Shown here: positions 1 to 9,215 of the stretch, in pieces
Layout of the letters: each line of letters starts with the position of its first letter
How positions within the stretch are numbered: the first letter of the stretch is position 1
Assembly: GCF_001423085.1 (NCBI RefSeq)
Contig: NZ_LMNU01000023.1
Coordinates: 62,100-126,099, forward strand
Length of the DNA stretch: 64,000 nucleotides
From: Methylobacterium sp. Leaf125
GTDB lineage: Bacteria > Pseudomonadota > Alphaproteobacteria > Rhizobiales > Beijerinckiaceae
Direction: 5' to 3'
Made by a program: the position numbers and the translations under genes
Notes under the pieces: generated by a model
Told to the model about the DNA's origin: nothing
Seen by the model: the letters and a program-made list of their open reading frames with translations, nothing else
The model's database searches: none

Positions 1-1
1 T

Positions 2-445
2 CTTGCTCCGACCGTTGCGGCGATCGATGACAGCATGGTGGTTCACTTCGACACGAACGTGTCGTCGAGCTTGCCCTGGCGCTTCCAGGCCGAGTCGCCG
101 AAGGTCGAAGCCCGACTCGGCGAGACCAAGACCGTCTTTTTCCGCGTGAAGAACACCGGCAGCACGCCTTCTACAGGCATCGCCACTTTCAACGTGCAGC
201 CGGGTCTCATGGGAAGCTTTTTCGTCAAGGTGCAGTGTTTCTGCTTCAACGAGCAAACCCTGCAGCCGGGTGAGACGATGGATTTTCCCGTGGTGTTCTA
301 CATTGACCCTGAGGTCCGCAAGGACTCGAATACCGCGCATCTGTCTGAGATGACGCTCTCCTACACGTATTTCGCCTCGAAGAACGGTCAGCCCACGGCC
401 GCGCTTGTGACATCGGGCGGCACGGGGACGAAGTCAAATTTTTGA
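2..445 (+). CDS. ctaG: Cytochrome c oxidase assembly protein CtaG/Cox11 (5' truncated)
   Basis: Copper chaperone that delivers Cu(I) to the CuB centre of cytochrome c oxidase subunit I; family members are anchored in the inner membrane with the copper domain in the periplasm. The reading frame is open from the first bases of the window, so the start codon and N-terminal membrane anchor lie upstream. What remains is the immunoglobulin-like Cox11 domain, with the diagnostic copper-binding CFCF motif in KVQCFCFNEQ and the family-typical stretch IDPEVRKD after it. The gene ends at a TGA 137 bp before ctaE, the usual alphaproteobacterial order. The family call is very secure; only the N-terminus is unseen. 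Confidence 0.95.
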   Translation, partial: LAPTVAAIDDSMVVHFDTNVSSSLPWRFQAESPKVEARLGETKTVFFRVKNTGSTPSTGIATFNVQPGLMGSFFVKVQCFCFNEQTLQPGETMDFPVVFYIDPEVRKDSNTAHLSEMTLSYTYFASKNGQPTAALVTSGGTGTKSNF

Positions 446-582
446 TGGCACAAGCGTGACAACAGCGCACGACCCTGGGTAAGGGTTTGCCACAACAGTC
501 CGGGGCAACCCGGTCGGGAAGACGCAATCAGTGGATCGAGGGCCGGCAACGGTCCGGAGGTCGGGGGTAGGAGAAGAGTTCA

Positions 583-1440
583 ATGGCCGAGGCGCACGCC
601 AAAAATCACGACTTCCATATTCTGGCCCCCAGTCCCTGGCCGCTGATCGGTGCCTTCTCGGGTTTCCTGATGGCCTTCGGCGCCGTGTTCTGGATGAAGA
701 GCCTTCAGATCGGCACGCTCACCCCTGGCCCCTACATCTTCGGTGCCGGCCTCCTCGGCGTACTCTACACCATGTTCGCTTGGTGGAAGGACGTCGTGCA
801 CGAGGCCAACGCGGGCGACCACACCCGCGTCGTTCAGCTGCACCACCGTTACGGCATGATCATGTTCATCGCCTCCGAGGTGATGTTCTTCGTTGCTTGG
901 TTCTGGGCTTATTTCGAAGCCGCGCTCTATGCCGCCGATCCGATCCAGGCCTCGCGCGTCGACTTCACGGGGGGTACCTGGCCGCCGAAGGGTATCGAGG
1001 CGTTCGACCCGTGGCACCTGCCGCTGCTCAACACTCTGATCCTTCTCACCTCCGGTACGACGATCACTTGGGCGCACCACGCCCTGCTAAACGATGACCG
1101 GAAGGGCCTGAAGTACGGCCTCTGGCTGACGATCATCCTCGGCGTCCTGTTCTCCGCCTGCCAGGCCTACGAGTACGCGCACGCCCATTTCGGTTTCTCG
1201 GGCAGCATCTACTCGTCGACCTTCTTCATGGCGACAGGCTTCCACGGCTTTCACGTCATCATTGGGACGATCTTCCTCGCGATTTGTCTCTACCGCGCCT
1301 ATCTCGGTCAGTTCACCACCCGCCAGCATCTCGGCTTCGAGTTCGCCGCCTGGTACTGGCACTTCGTTGATGTAGTCTGGCTGTTCCTGTTCGCGTCGAT
1401 CTATGTCTGGGGTGCGGGGGTCGGTCACGCAGCTCACTGA
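583..1440 (+). CDS. ctaE: Cytochrome c oxidase subunit III
   Basis: Subunit III of the aa3-type haem-copper oxidase, an integral inner-membrane protein that stabilises proton pumping and oxygen supply to subunit I. The 285-residue product has the family's normal length and seven predicted membrane helices. Recognisable family segments are the helix with [15 protein letters not shown], carrying the conserved membrane glutamate, [11 protein letters not shown], and the C-terminal [14 protein letters not shown]. It sits directly after ctaG and before the DUF983 and SURF1 genes, so this is the assembly end of the cox operon. A hairpin terminator follows 30 bp downstream. Confidence 0.97.
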   Translation: MAEAHAKNHDFHILAPSPWPLIGAFSGFLMAFGAVFWMKSLQIGTLTPGPYIFGAGLLGVLYTMFAWWKDVVHEANAGDHTRVVQLHHRYGMIMFIASEVMFFVAWFWAYFEAALYAADPIQASRVDFTGGTWPPKGIEAFDPWHLPLLNTLILLTSGTTITWAHHALLNDDRKGLKYGLWLTIILGVLFSACQAYEYAHAHFGFSGSIYSSTFFMATGFHGFHVIIGTIFLAICLYRAYLGQFTTRQHLGFEFAAWYWHFVDVVWLFLFASIYVWGAGVGHAAH

Positions 1441-1472
1441 GCCCGGCTTGGTCCGTAGGGCAGTGTTGAAGA

Positions 1473-1495
1473 GGGCGGCGTGAGCCGCCCTTTTT
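1473..1495 (+). terminator. Intrinsic terminator after ctaE
   Basis: A perfect 7-bp GC stem (GGGCGGC/GCCGCCC) closed by a GTGA (GNRA-type) tetraloop is followed at once by five T residues. It lies about 30 bp after the ctaE stop and before the DUF983 gene, so transcription of the cox genes probably ends or is attenuated here. Confidence 0.8.
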
Positions 1496-1574
1496 CATGG
1501 TCGCGCCTGCCGCGCACATAGTCCATGCCCATATGAAGTGGCACGGCGCAGCGCCGTACGAGGAGTGATCGATC

Positions 1575-1943
1575 TTGGACCCATCGCGGCCGAAGCCTTC
1601 CCCCATATCCGCCGGCCTGCGCGGCCGTTGTCCCCGTTGCGGCGAGGGGCACATGTTCGACGGCTTCCTCACGTTCCGCCCATCCTGCGAGGTCTGCGGT
1701 CTCGACTACGGCAGTTTTAATTCGGGAGACGGGCCGGCCTTCTTCGTGATGTCGATCGTAGGCATCGTAGTCGTGGGGCTCGCGCTCTGGATGGAGGTTA
1801 CCTATGAGCCGCCGATCTGGGTGCATGCCCTGGTGGCGGGCACTCTGTCGATCGGACTCAGTCTTCTGCTGGTGCGGCCACTCAAGGGTGTCCTCGCGGC
1901 GCTGCAATTTACCAATAAGGCCGAGCAGGGGCGCTTCCGCTAA
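1575..1943 (+). CDS. DUF983 family protein
   Basis: Small membrane protein of the DUF983 family (122 aa), found next to cox genes in many alphaproteobacteria; its biochemical role is not established. The N-terminal part holds two CxxC pairs (CPRCGEGHMF and CEVCGLDY) that look like a zinc ribbon or other metal knuckle. Two hydrophobic helices follow, at roughly residues 53-75 and 82-105. The start is a TTG preceded by AGGAG about 9 bases upstream; no ATG or GTG in frame is better placed. The SURF1 start codon lies 2 bases after its stop, so the two are probably co-translated and may act together in oxidase maturation (inference). Confidence 0.85.
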   Translation: MDPSRPKPSPISAGLRGRCPRCGEGHMFDGFLTFRPSCEVCGLDYGSFNSGDGPAFFVMSIVGIVVVGLALWMEVTYEPPIWVHALVAGTLSIGLSLLLVRPLKGVLAALQFTNKAEQGRFR

Positions 1944-1945
1944 TC

Positions 1946-2710
1946 ATGGCTCCGACACTTCGTCCCGGCGCCTGGCGCAGTATCCTGGCGCCCGGCCTCG
2001 TCTCACTGATCTGCCTCGCGATCCTCCTCGGTCTTGGAGTCTGGCAGCTTGAGCGCAAGGGAGAGAAGGAAGCCCTGATTTCCCGCATCCTGGCGCGATC
2101 GAAGGTTGAGCCGCCAGCCGCGCTTCCCCCGACGCAGAGCTGGGATCAAGCCCGGGACGAGTTTCGACGTGTCCGTGTCACGGGGCGGTTTCGGCACGAA
2201 GCCGAGACGCTGGTCCACGGACTCGCCGCGGGCGAGGTGCCAGGACGGGCGCTACAGGGCTACTACGTCCTGACACCCTTTCTCCTTGAGAATGGTGGCT
2301 CCATCCTGATCAATCGCGGCTTCGTGCCCACCGAGTTGAAGGCGCCCGCGAATCGCGCGGCCGGCCAGGTCGACGGCATCACCACCGTGACTGGGATACT
2401 TCGCGGATCAGAGCCACGGACGATGTTCGTGCCGGCGCCGGATCCGGTGCGGAATGAATGGTTCAACCGCGACATCGCTGGGATCAGCGCTTCCCGCAGT
2501 CTCACTGACCCTCGACCCTACCTCGTCGAGGCAGATGCCACGCCAAATCCCGGCGGCTGGCCGAAGGGTGGTCAGCTTCGGGTCGATCTTCCGAATAACC
2601 ATTTGCAATACGCTTTCACGTGGTTTGGAATTGCAGCCTGCCTCGTCGGCGTGTTCGGTGTCTTCGCATGGCGTCGACTTCACGACGAGTTGCCACCCGC
2701 GCAATCGTGA
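1946..2710 (+). CDS. SURF1 family cytochrome oxidase biogenesis protein
   Basis: Inner-membrane assembly factor of the SURF1/Shy1 family, involved in haem a insertion into cytochrome oxidase subunit I. At 254 aa it has the typical topology: one N-terminal membrane helix (about residues 10-30, leading into GVWQLERKGEKE), a large periplasmic domain, and a second helix near the C-terminus introduced by the family hallmark NNHLQYAFTWFG. The periplasmic part contains the recognisable SILINRGFVP segment. The start ATG follows the DUF983 stop almost directly, which indicates coupling within the cox cluster. Confidence 0.93.
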   Translation: MAPTLRPGAWRSILAPGLVSLICLAILLGLGVWQLERKGEKEALISRILARSKVEPPAALPPTQSWDQARDEFRRVRVTGRFRHEAETLVHGLAAGEVPGRALQGYYVLTPFLLENGGSILINRGFVPTELKAPANRAAGQVDGITTVTGILRGSEPRTMFVPAPDPVRNEWFNRDIAGISASRSLTDPRPYLVEADATPNPGGWPKGGQLRVDLPNNHLQYAFTWFGIAACLVGVFGVFAWRRLHDELPPAQS

Positions 2711-2793
2711 CGCATGCGGCCGAATACTTGCTTCAGCTGCGCCGGTGATCCCGCTAGCCTCCGGGTGAACGGTCACGATACGGAGTGGGCCCC

Positions 2794-3210
2794 ATGCGCA
2801 CCGTCCTGCTGTTTTTCACTCTGATGTTCATGCCTTCGGCCGCTATTGCGGTGGATGCCGCCGCGCGGGATGCGGCAAAGGCCACGGTGGAACGCCAGAT
2901 CGACGCCTTCCGTCGAGACGATGCGGCCACCGCTTATGCTCAGGCCGCCCCCGCGATCCAGGGGCTGTTTCCCTCACCCGAAACCTTCATCGCGATGGTC
3001 AAACAGGGATACGGCGCCGTCTACCGAAACCGGCGATACAGTGTGGATCGCATCGAGGATGCCGGTGACGAAGGCATGGCCCTCGGTGTCACCTTGCAGG
3101 ACGAGGACGGGGCCGACTGGGCTGCTCTCTACAGCTTGGAGAAACAGTCGGACGGCGCCTGGCGGATCACGGGATGCCGTCTGGTTAAGGCGCCCGGTAG
3201 CAAAGCCTGA
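2794..3210 (+). CDS. Exported DUF4864-type protein
   Basis: Small protein of about 138 aa with a clear Sec signal peptide (MRTVLLFF through PSAAIA, cleavage likely before VDAA). The mature part starts with a helix rich in Ala/Arg (VERQIDAFRRDDAATAYAQAAP), has IQGLFPSPETFIAMVKQGY, and ends in a beta-rich half. This pattern fits the NTF2-like DUF4864 family, whose function is unknown. I chose the ATG at 2794 because GGAG lies 8 bases upstream; a GTG nine bases earlier overlaps that ribosome site. It follows the SURF1 gene, but nothing in the sequence ties it to the oxidase. Confidence 0.75.
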   Translation: MRTVLLFFTLMFMPSAAIAVDAAARDAAKATVERQIDAFRRDDAATAYAQAAPAIQGLFPSPETFIAMVKQGYGAVYRNRRYSVDRIEDAGDEGMALGVTLQDEDGADWAALYSLEKQSDGAWRITGCRLVKAPGSKA

Positions 3211-3276
3211 CCCGGCCCGAGACTTTCGACACGCCCGCCGACATCGTGTAGACGGGGCGCCTTCCCGGAGGCCCCC

Positions 3277-4689
3277 TTGCTTCACGTCTCGACCCGCGGC
3301 GCCGCGGCGCCCCTCAACTTTTCCGATGCCCTTCTCGCCGGCCTCGCCCGCGACGGCGGCCTCTACGTGCCCGAAAGCTGGCCGCAGATCGCCAAACCGA
3401 CGATCGCCGCACTGGCAGGCCTGCGCTATGCCGATGCGGCCAAGACCGTGTTGCGCCCCCTCATCGACGGGGAGATCGCCGATGCGGACCTCGATCGGAT
3501 GATCGAGGAGGCCTACGCGACCTTCCGGCACCCGGCCGTCTGCCCCCTCACCCAGCTCGACGACAACCTGTTTCTGCTGGAGCTCTTCCACGGCCCGACG
3601 CTCGCGTTCAAGGACGTCGCGATGCAGCTGCTCGGGCGCCTGATGGACCATGTCCTGCGTGCCCGCGGTGCACGGGCCACCATCGTCGGCGCCACATCGG
3701 GCGATACCGGCAGCGCCGCGGTCGAGGCGTTCCGCGGCCTCGATCAGGTCGATATCTTCATCCTGTTCCCGGAAGGGCGCGTGTCCGAGGTCCAGCGTCG
3801 TCAGATGACATCGGTCGGGGCACACAATGTCCACGCTATCGCCATCGACGGCAATTTCGACGACTGCCAGAACATCGTCAAAGCCCTGTTCCAACACGCG
3901 GATTTTGCCGACGACGTTCGGCTGTCGGGCGTCAATTCGATCAATTGGGCCCGAGTCGCCGCACAAGCGGTCTACTACTTCACCTCGGCCGTGGCCCTGG
4001 GCGCTCCTCACCGTCCGATCTCCTTCGCGGTCCCGACCGGGAATTTCGGGGACATCCTGGCCGGCTGGGTCGCCAAGCGCATGGGACTGCCGATCGAGCG
4101 CCTCATGATCGGCACCAATGCCAACGACATTTTGGCTCGCACCCTCGAGCACGGCGCGTACGAGGTCCGCGGGGTGCAACCGACCACCTCGCCCTCGATG
4201 GATATTCAGATCTCCTCGAACTTCGAGCGTTTGCTGTTCGAAGCCTTGGGACGCGATTCCACGAGCCTCGCGCGGCTCATGGCCGGGCTAAAGCAGTCAG
4301 GCGGCTTCCATCTCGATCCGTCCGTCCTCGAGACGGTGCGCGGCGAGTTCGATGCCTCTGCCGTCTCCGAGCCCGAGGTCATGGCTGAGATCGCCCGCAC
4401 CCATGCGGAGACTGGACACGTCATCGATCCACACAGCGCCATCGGCATCCATGCAGCGCGCAAGCTCCTGCGTCAGGACTCACACACGCCGGTTGTGGCG
4501 CTGGCCACAGCTCACGCTGCCAAGTTCCCCGACGCCGTCGCCAAGGCGATCGGCGGGCGGCGGCCTGAACTTCCGCCGCACCTCGCCGACCTGATGGATC
4601 GCAAGGAGACCTTTTCGCGCGTTGCCAACGATCAGGCGGCAGTCGAAACCTTCATCCGCGAGCGCGCCCGCATCACCAAGGGAGCGTAA
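3277..4689 (+). CDS. thrC: Threonine synthase
   Basis: PLP-dependent enzyme converting O-phosphohomoserine to threonine, the last step of threonine synthesis, in the cytoplasm. The 470-residue product is full length for the longer (class II-like) threonine synthases. HGPTLAFKD carries the PLP lysine (K112), ATSGDTGSAA is the phosphate-binding region, and SGVNSINWARV with FAVPTGNFGDILAG complete the fold-type II signature. The start is a TTG with CGGAG 6 bases upstream. The M16 peptidase gene begins 6 bases after its stop, an arrangement common in alphaproteobacteria. Confidence 0.97.
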   Translation: MLHVSTRGAAAPLNFSDALLAGLARDGGLYVPESWPQIAKPTIAALAGLRYADAAKTVLRPLIDGEIADADLDRMIEEAYATFRHPAVCPLTQLDDNLFLLELFHGPTLAFKDVAMQLLGRLMDHVLRARGARATIVGATSGDTGSAAVEAFRGLDQVDIFILFPEGRVSEVQRRQMTSVGAHNVHAIAIDGNFDDCQNIVKALFQHADFADDVRLSGVNSINWARVAAQAVYYFTSAVALGAPHRPISFAVPTGNFGDILAGWVAKRMGLPIERLMIGTNANDILARTLEHGAYEVRGVQPTTSPSMDIQISSNFERLLFEALGRDSTSLARLMAGLKQSGGFHLDPSVLETVRGEFDASAVSEPEVMAEIARTHAETGHVIDPHSAIGIHAARKLLRQDSHTPVVALATAHAAKFPDAVAKAIGGRRPELPPHLADLMDRKETFSRVANDQAAVETFIRERARITKGA

Positions 4690-4695
4690 CTGCTC

Positions 4696-5991
4696 ATGAA
4701 CCAACATTTCGCCACCCACGGCGCCTCGCCCGATCTCAAGATCACCAAGCTCGACAACGGGGTCACCGTGGTCACCGAGGCGATGCCGGGCGTGGCGACG
4801 GCGACGCTTGGCGTCTGGGTCGGAGCCGGCTCGCGCCACGAACGCGCCGACGAGGGCGGTCTGAGCCACCTCATCGAGCATATGGCCTTCAAGGGTACGA
4901 AGACCCGGTCCGCCCGCCGCATTGCCGAGGACATCGAGAATGTCGGCGGCGACATCAATGCCGCAACGAGTGCCGAGGGAACGAGCTACACCGCGCGGGT
5001 GCTTGGTGAAGATGCGGGCGTCGCCCTCGACGTGATCGGAGACATCCTCACCAATTCGGTCTTCGATGCCGGCGAACTTGCGCGTGAGAAGAGCGTGATC
5101 CTGCAGGAATACGCGGCGATCGAGGATACCCCCGACGACGTCGTCTACGAGGCGTTCACCGAGGCGGCTTTTCCGAACCAGCCAATGGGGCGGCCAATCA
5201 TTGGCACGCCCGAGACGATCAACAGCTTCGACCGAGCAGCGATCGAGGCCTACATCGCGCGGGAATATACCCCCGACCGCATCGTCCTGGCGGCGGCGGG
5301 CGCCATCGGCCATGACCAGATCGTTGAATCGGCTTCGCGCTATTTCGGTGATCTAAAGCCGACGCAGCCGCCGGAAGCAGTCCCGGGGATCTATGGTGGT
5401 GGCGAGAAGCGGCTGCCGAAGAAGCTCGAGCAGGCCAACGTCGTGCTCGGCCTGCCAGGCCTGTCGTTTCGCGACGACGATTACTACGCGCTTCACATCT
5501 TCGCACAGGTGCTCGGTGGCGGCCTGACCTCGCGGCTGTGGCACGAGGTGCGCGAAACACGAGGCCTGGCTTACGAGATCCAATCCTTTCATTGGGCGTT
5601 CTATGATTGTGGTCTGTTCGGAATTGGCGCCGGCACATCCGGGGGTGACCTCGCCGAACTGATGGACGTGACGCTGGACGCAACGATCCGTGCCGCGGCG
5701 GATGCCGACACGATCGAAGTCGCTCGGGCGAAGGCCCAGCTGAAGGTCGCGCTGCTCTCCGCCTTGGAGACCCCTGGTGGCCGAATCGAACGCAACGCCC
5801 GACAGATCCTGGCCTGGGGCCGGGTTATTCCAGCGAGCGAGGTCATCGCGAAGGTCGACGCGGTCACCGTCGACGACGTCCGCCAAGCTGGCCGACGCCT
5901 GCTGAAGGGCGCCCCAACCCTCGCCGCCATCGGCCCGATCAAGAAGCTTCCGACGCTCGACCGCATCACAGCGGCGTTGAAGGCGGCGTGA
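4696..5991 (+). CDS. M16 family zinc peptidase (mitochondrial processing peptidase-like)
   Basis: Zinc metallopeptidase of the M16 (pitrilysin/MPP-beta) family, 431 aa, the normal length for the bacterial processing-peptidase-like group. The inverted zinc motif HxxEH is intact (H58, E61, H62 in SHLIEHMAFKG), and the distal zinc ligand glutamate lies in EKSVILQEYAAIED. The C-terminal half has the second, inactive M16 domain with the substrate-binding segment ETRGLAYEI. No signal peptide is visible, so it is probably cytoplasmic. It is likely co-transcribed with thrC. The natural substrate cannot be read from the sequence. Confidence 0.93.
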   Translation: MNQHFATHGASPDLKITKLDNGVTVVTEAMPGVATATLGVWVGAGSRHERADEGGLSHLIEHMAFKGTKTRSARRIAEDIENVGGDINAATSAEGTSYTARVLGEDAGVALDVIGDILTNSVFDAGELAREKSVILQEYAAIEDTPDDVVYEAFTEAAFPNQPMGRPIIGTPETINSFDRAAIEAYIAREYTPDRIVLAAAGAIGHDQIVESASRYFGDLKPTQPPEAVPGIYGGGEKRLPKKLEQANVVLGLPGLSFRDDDYYALHIFAQVLGGGLTSRLWHEVRETRGLAYEIQSFHWAFYDCGLFGIGAGTSGGDLAELMDVTLDATIRAAADADTIEVARAKAQLKVALLSALETPGGRIERNARQILAWGRVIPASEVIAKVDAVTVDDVRQAGRRLLKGAPTLAAIGPIKKLPTLDRITAALKAA

Positions 5992-5997
5992 GCTTGG

Positions 5998-6025
5998 CCT
6001 TTGCGGCTTGTTTTGGCCGCAAAGG
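5998..6025 (+). terminator. Hairpin after the M16 peptidase gene
   Basis: A perfect 10-bp inverted repeat (CCTTTGCGGC/GCCGCAAAGG) with an 8-base T-rich loop begins 6 bp after the stop codon. There is no T-run after the stem, so it may act as an mRNA 3'-end stabiliser or a weak terminator rather than a classical one. Confidence 0.45.
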
Positions 6026-6199
6026 CGGGCGATCGAACCTCGTCGGCGCCACGGTTCACAACCGGTGAACGCCGTCGCGCAAGGCAACCGTTTGCCTTGC
6101 TCGTCGAGGCCCCCACCGATACGACTGGATGCACAGCTGAGCCGTCTCCCGTCGCCTGTTTCCATCGATCATGCCTCGCCCGGCCGGAACACTCGCCCG

Positions 6200-9085
6200 T
6201 TGCGTAGATTCGCCCTCGTCCTAGCCGCCCTCGCTGCGGCACTGCTCAGTGCCCTGATCGTCGGAGGACCGGCGCAGGCCGTCGAGGCGGTCCGCGTCAC
6301 GCTCGACGCGCCCGTCATTGATCTCACACCGATGATCGAGCGCTATCGCTCCGATGGCGACCTGATTCAGATCTCCACCGCTCCGGGCAAGGACGGGATC
6401 GTCCGCCGCATCGTGGTCAAGGCCCGCGAGACCGGCGCCCGCCCTGACTGGATGGTGTTCGCCCTCACCAACGATACCGACGAGCAGGTGGACCGGGTCC
6501 TCGTCGCCCCACATTTTCGCCTGGTGGGTTCGGGTGTTGTCTGGCCCGATCTTGGAGGCTCGCGCATCGCCGCCATCACGGCGAGCCAGGGCATTCGGCC
6601 CGAGCGCGACGAGAACCCGGAAGCCGATCAGTTCGTCATCACCCTCGATCCCGGCGCGACGGTAACCTACGTGGCCGAGCTCCGAGGCCCGAACATCCCA
6701 CAAGTGTACCTCTGGGATCAGGAAGCTTATCGCAAGAAGGCCAACGGCCTGACCCTGTACAAGGGCATTATTATCGGCATTGCGGGTCTCCTCGCCCTCT
6801 TCCTGACGATCATCTTCGTCGTGAAGGGTGCGATCATTTTTCCTGCCGCCGCGTCCCTGGCTTGGGCCGTGCTGGCCTACGCGTCGATCGATTTCGGCTT
6901 CCTGCAGCGCGTGTTTCCCATCACCGAGGTTGCCGAGCGTGTCTATCGCGCCTCGACGGAGGCGGTTCTCGGCGCGACGCTGCTGGTCTTCCTGTTCGCC
7001 TATCTGAATCTCAGCCGGTGGCACGTCCGCTACAGCCACGTGGCGATCATCTGGCTTCTGTTCCTGGCGTGCTTGGTGGGCCTCGCGGTCTTCGATCCGC
7101 CTGTGGCGGCGGGTGTCGCCCGCATTTCCATTGCGGCGGTGGCAGGGGTCGGCCTGCTGCTGATCGTCTATCTCGCGGCGCACAACGGTTATGACCGCGC
7201 CATCCTGCTGGTGCCTACTTGGTGCCTGCTTCTCGTCTGGGTGGTGGCTGCAGGGTTCGCGATCACGGGGCAGATCAGCAGCGACCTGGTACAACCGGCC
7301 CTCATCGGCGGCCTCGTGCTGATCGTCATGCTGATCGGCTTCACCGTGATGCAGCATGCGTTCGCGGGCGGTGGCCTGACCCATGCTCTTGTCTCCGACA
7401 CCGAGCGTCGCGCATTGGCCCTTACCGGCGCAGGGGACGTGGTGTTCGACTGGGACGTACCGGGTGACCGTGTCTTTGCCGGTCAGGAAATCGAGGGACA
7501 GCTTGGTCTGAAACGCGGCGCCCTCGAAGGCCCTGCGGCCAACTGGCTGAGCTTGGTCCATCCGTTCGACGTCGAGCGCTACTCGGCGGCCCTCGACACA
7601 GTCATCGAGGAACGCCGTGGCCGCATCGTGCACGATTTCCGCCTGCGCTCCACGGCCGGCCCGTACTATTGGTATCGCCTCAAGGCACGGCCCGTGATTG
7701 GTTCGGACGGAGAGGTGATCCGGGTCGTCGGCACGATCAGCGATGTCACCGAGGTGAAGACGGCCGAGGAGCGGCTTCTCCACGATGCGGTGCATGACAG
7801 CCTCACGGGTCTGCCGAACCGCGAACTCTTCTATGATCGCCTCGATGCGGCGCTGGCTTTCGCCAGCCAGGATGCCCGGTTACGGCCGACGACGATCGTC
7901 CTCGACATCGATCGGTTCAAGGCCATTAACGACGCCATCGGTCTGTCGGCCGGTGACTCGATCCTTCTGACGCTGTCGCGTCGACTCGGACGCCTCCTCC
8001 GCCCACAGGATACCCTGGCCCGTGTCGCGGGCGATGAGTTCGCCCTGATCCTGATCTCCGAGCGCGAGCCGGACCGCATCCTTGCGTTCGCGGAGATGAT
8101 CCGAAAAGCGATTGCGACACCAATCACCTATGCGGATCGCGAAATCTTCCTGACGGTCTCTGTCGGTCTCGCCCTCTACGAGGGTGGTGCGAACCTGAAG
8201 CGGGAAGAGGTGTTCAAGAACGCCGAGATGGCGATGATCCAAGCCAAGCGCGGCGGCGGGGATCGCACCGAAGTGTTCCGCGCCACCATGCGTAACGAGC
8301 GCAGCGATCGCTTGATGCTGGAAGCCGATCTGCGCCGGGCGCTGGATCGCAACGAGATGAAGGTGCTGTTCCAGCCGATCGTCCGGCTGGAGGACCGCAC
8401 CGTCGCGGGTTTCGAGACGCTCCTGCGCTGGGACCATCCGAAGCTCGGCCGCATTGGTCCCGCGACCTTCCTGCCGATCGCGGAAGAAAGCGGCTTCATC
8501 GTCAATCTTGGTATCTTCGCCTTGGAGCGAACCGCTCTCGAGCTGGCAGCTTGGCAGCGTTCCCTCGATGTGGAACCGCCGATCTTCGCCTCCGTCAACG
8601 TCTCCTCACGACAGCTCCTCCGCCACGACCTCTTGCATGACGTGAAAACGATCCTCGCCCGCTCAGGAGTCATCCCTGGCTCTTTGAAGCTGGAGATGAC
8701 CGAGAGCCTGGTGATGGAGAATCCTGAATACGCAGCGCAGATGCTTCACCGCATTCACGACCTTGGAGCCGGCCTGTCCCTGGATGATTTCGGCACTGGC
8801 TACTCGGCCCTCTCCTATCTGCAGCGCTTCCCCTTCGACACGATCAAGATCGACCAATCCTTCGTACGCCAGATCGCGACGGGCCAGACCGCCATCCTGC
8901 GATCGATCGTCAAGATGGCACAGGAACTCGGCTTGTCGATCATTGCGGAAGGCGCCGAGTCGGAAGTCGACACACAGATCCTATTCGAACTGGGCTGTGA
9001 ATATGCGCAAGGTTTCGCCTTCGGTGAACCGATGTCGATGCTTCAAGCTCGGCAGTTGCTCGGTGCGGCGCCCGAAGCTGCTTGA
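6200..9085 (+). CDS. Membrane PAS-GGDEF-EAL c-di-GMP protein
   Basis: Predicted bifunctional or composite c-di-GMP enzyme (about 961 aa). An N-terminal signal-like helix (LVLAALAAALLSALIVGG) is followed by an extracytoplasmic beta domain resembling 7TMR-DISM extracellular domains, about seven membrane helices (residues ~190-390), a PAS domain with PAC tail (~410-525), GGDEF (~530-700) and EAL (~710-950). The GGDEF signature reads AGDEF (610-614) with an intact RxxD inhibitory site (RPQD, 601-604). The EAL signature reads ETL (E739), and the remaining catalytic segments (NVSS, EMTES, DDFGTGYS, IKID, AEGAE) are present, so phosphodiesterase activity is likely and cyclase activity uncertain. The start is the TTG just before the signal helix; earlier in-frame starts would add an arginine/proline-rich stretch unlike a protein N-terminus. 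Confidence 0.88.
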   Translation: MRRFALVLAALAAALLSALIVGGPAQAVEAVRVTLDAPVIDLTPMIERYRSDGDLIQISTAPGKDGIVRRIVVKARETGARPDWMVFALTNDTDEQVDRVLVAPHFRLVGSGVVWPDLGGSRIAAITASQGIRPERDENPEADQFVITLDPGATVTYVAELRGPNIPQVYLWDQEAYRKKANGLTLYKGIIIGIAGLLALFLTIIFVVKGAIIFPAAASLAWAVLAYASIDFGFLQRVFPITEVAERVYRASTEAVLGATLLVFLFAYLNLSRWHVRYSHVAIIWLLFLACLVGLAVFDPPVAAGVARISIAAVAGVGLLLIVYLAAHNGYDRAILLVPTWCLLLVWVVAAGFAITGQISSDLVQPALIGGLVLIVMLIGFTVMQHAFAGGGLTHALVSDTERRALALTGAGDVVFDWDVPGDRVFAGQEIEGQLGLKRGALEGPAANWLSLVHPFDVERYSAALDTVIEERRGRIVHDFRLRSTAGPYYWYRLKARPVIGSDGEVIRVVGTISDVTEVKTAEERLLHDAVHDSLTGLPNRELFYDRLDAALAFASQDARLRPTTIVLDIDRFKAINDAIGLSAGDSILLTLSRRLGRLLRPQDTLARVAGDEFALILISEREPDRILAFAEMIRKAIATPITYADREIFLTVSVGLALYEGGANLKREEVFKNAEMAMIQAKRGGGDRTEVFRATMRNERSDRLMLEADLRRALDRNEMKVLFQPIVRLEDRTVAGFETLLRWDHPKLGRIGPATFLPIAEESGFIVNLGIFALERTALELAAWQRSLDVEPPIFASVNVSSRQLLRHDLLHDVKTILARSGVIPGSLKLEMTESLVMENPEYAAQMLHRIHDLGAGLSLDDFGTGYSALSYLQRFPFDTIKIDQSFVRQIATGQTAILRSIVKMAQELGLSIIAEGAESEVDTQILFELGCEYAQGFAFGEPMSMLQARQLLGAAPEAA

Positions 9086-9123
9086 GTGAGATCAGGCGGA
9101 TGCGTGCAAACCATCGCATCCAG

Positions 9124-9139
9124 TTAAACCTCCCTTAAC
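9124..9139 (+). promoter_or_regulatory. Perfect CtrA-type binding site
   Basis: The sequence TTAA, seven bases, then TTAAC is an exact match to the alphaproteobacterial CtrA consensus (TTAA-N7-TTAAC). It lies in the intergenic region, ending 76 bp before the ATG of the small coiled-coil gene at 9216, where a regulator would overlap a promoter. An inverted repeat GGATGCG/CGCATCC (9098-9121) just upstream may end the preceding transcript, although it has no T-run. Confidence 0.6.
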
Positions 9140-9215
9140 CATGATCTGGCATCCTCAGCTTTGAGTTGATGGAAGGGCGGCAAAGCGCAACGCGCTGGCT
9201 GAGGGAGATGGGGTC

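Noticed and set aside
2974..4179. A 401-codon minus-strand frame over thrC
   Set aside because: thrC is unambiguous with an intact PLP site; the opposite frame is composition-driven.
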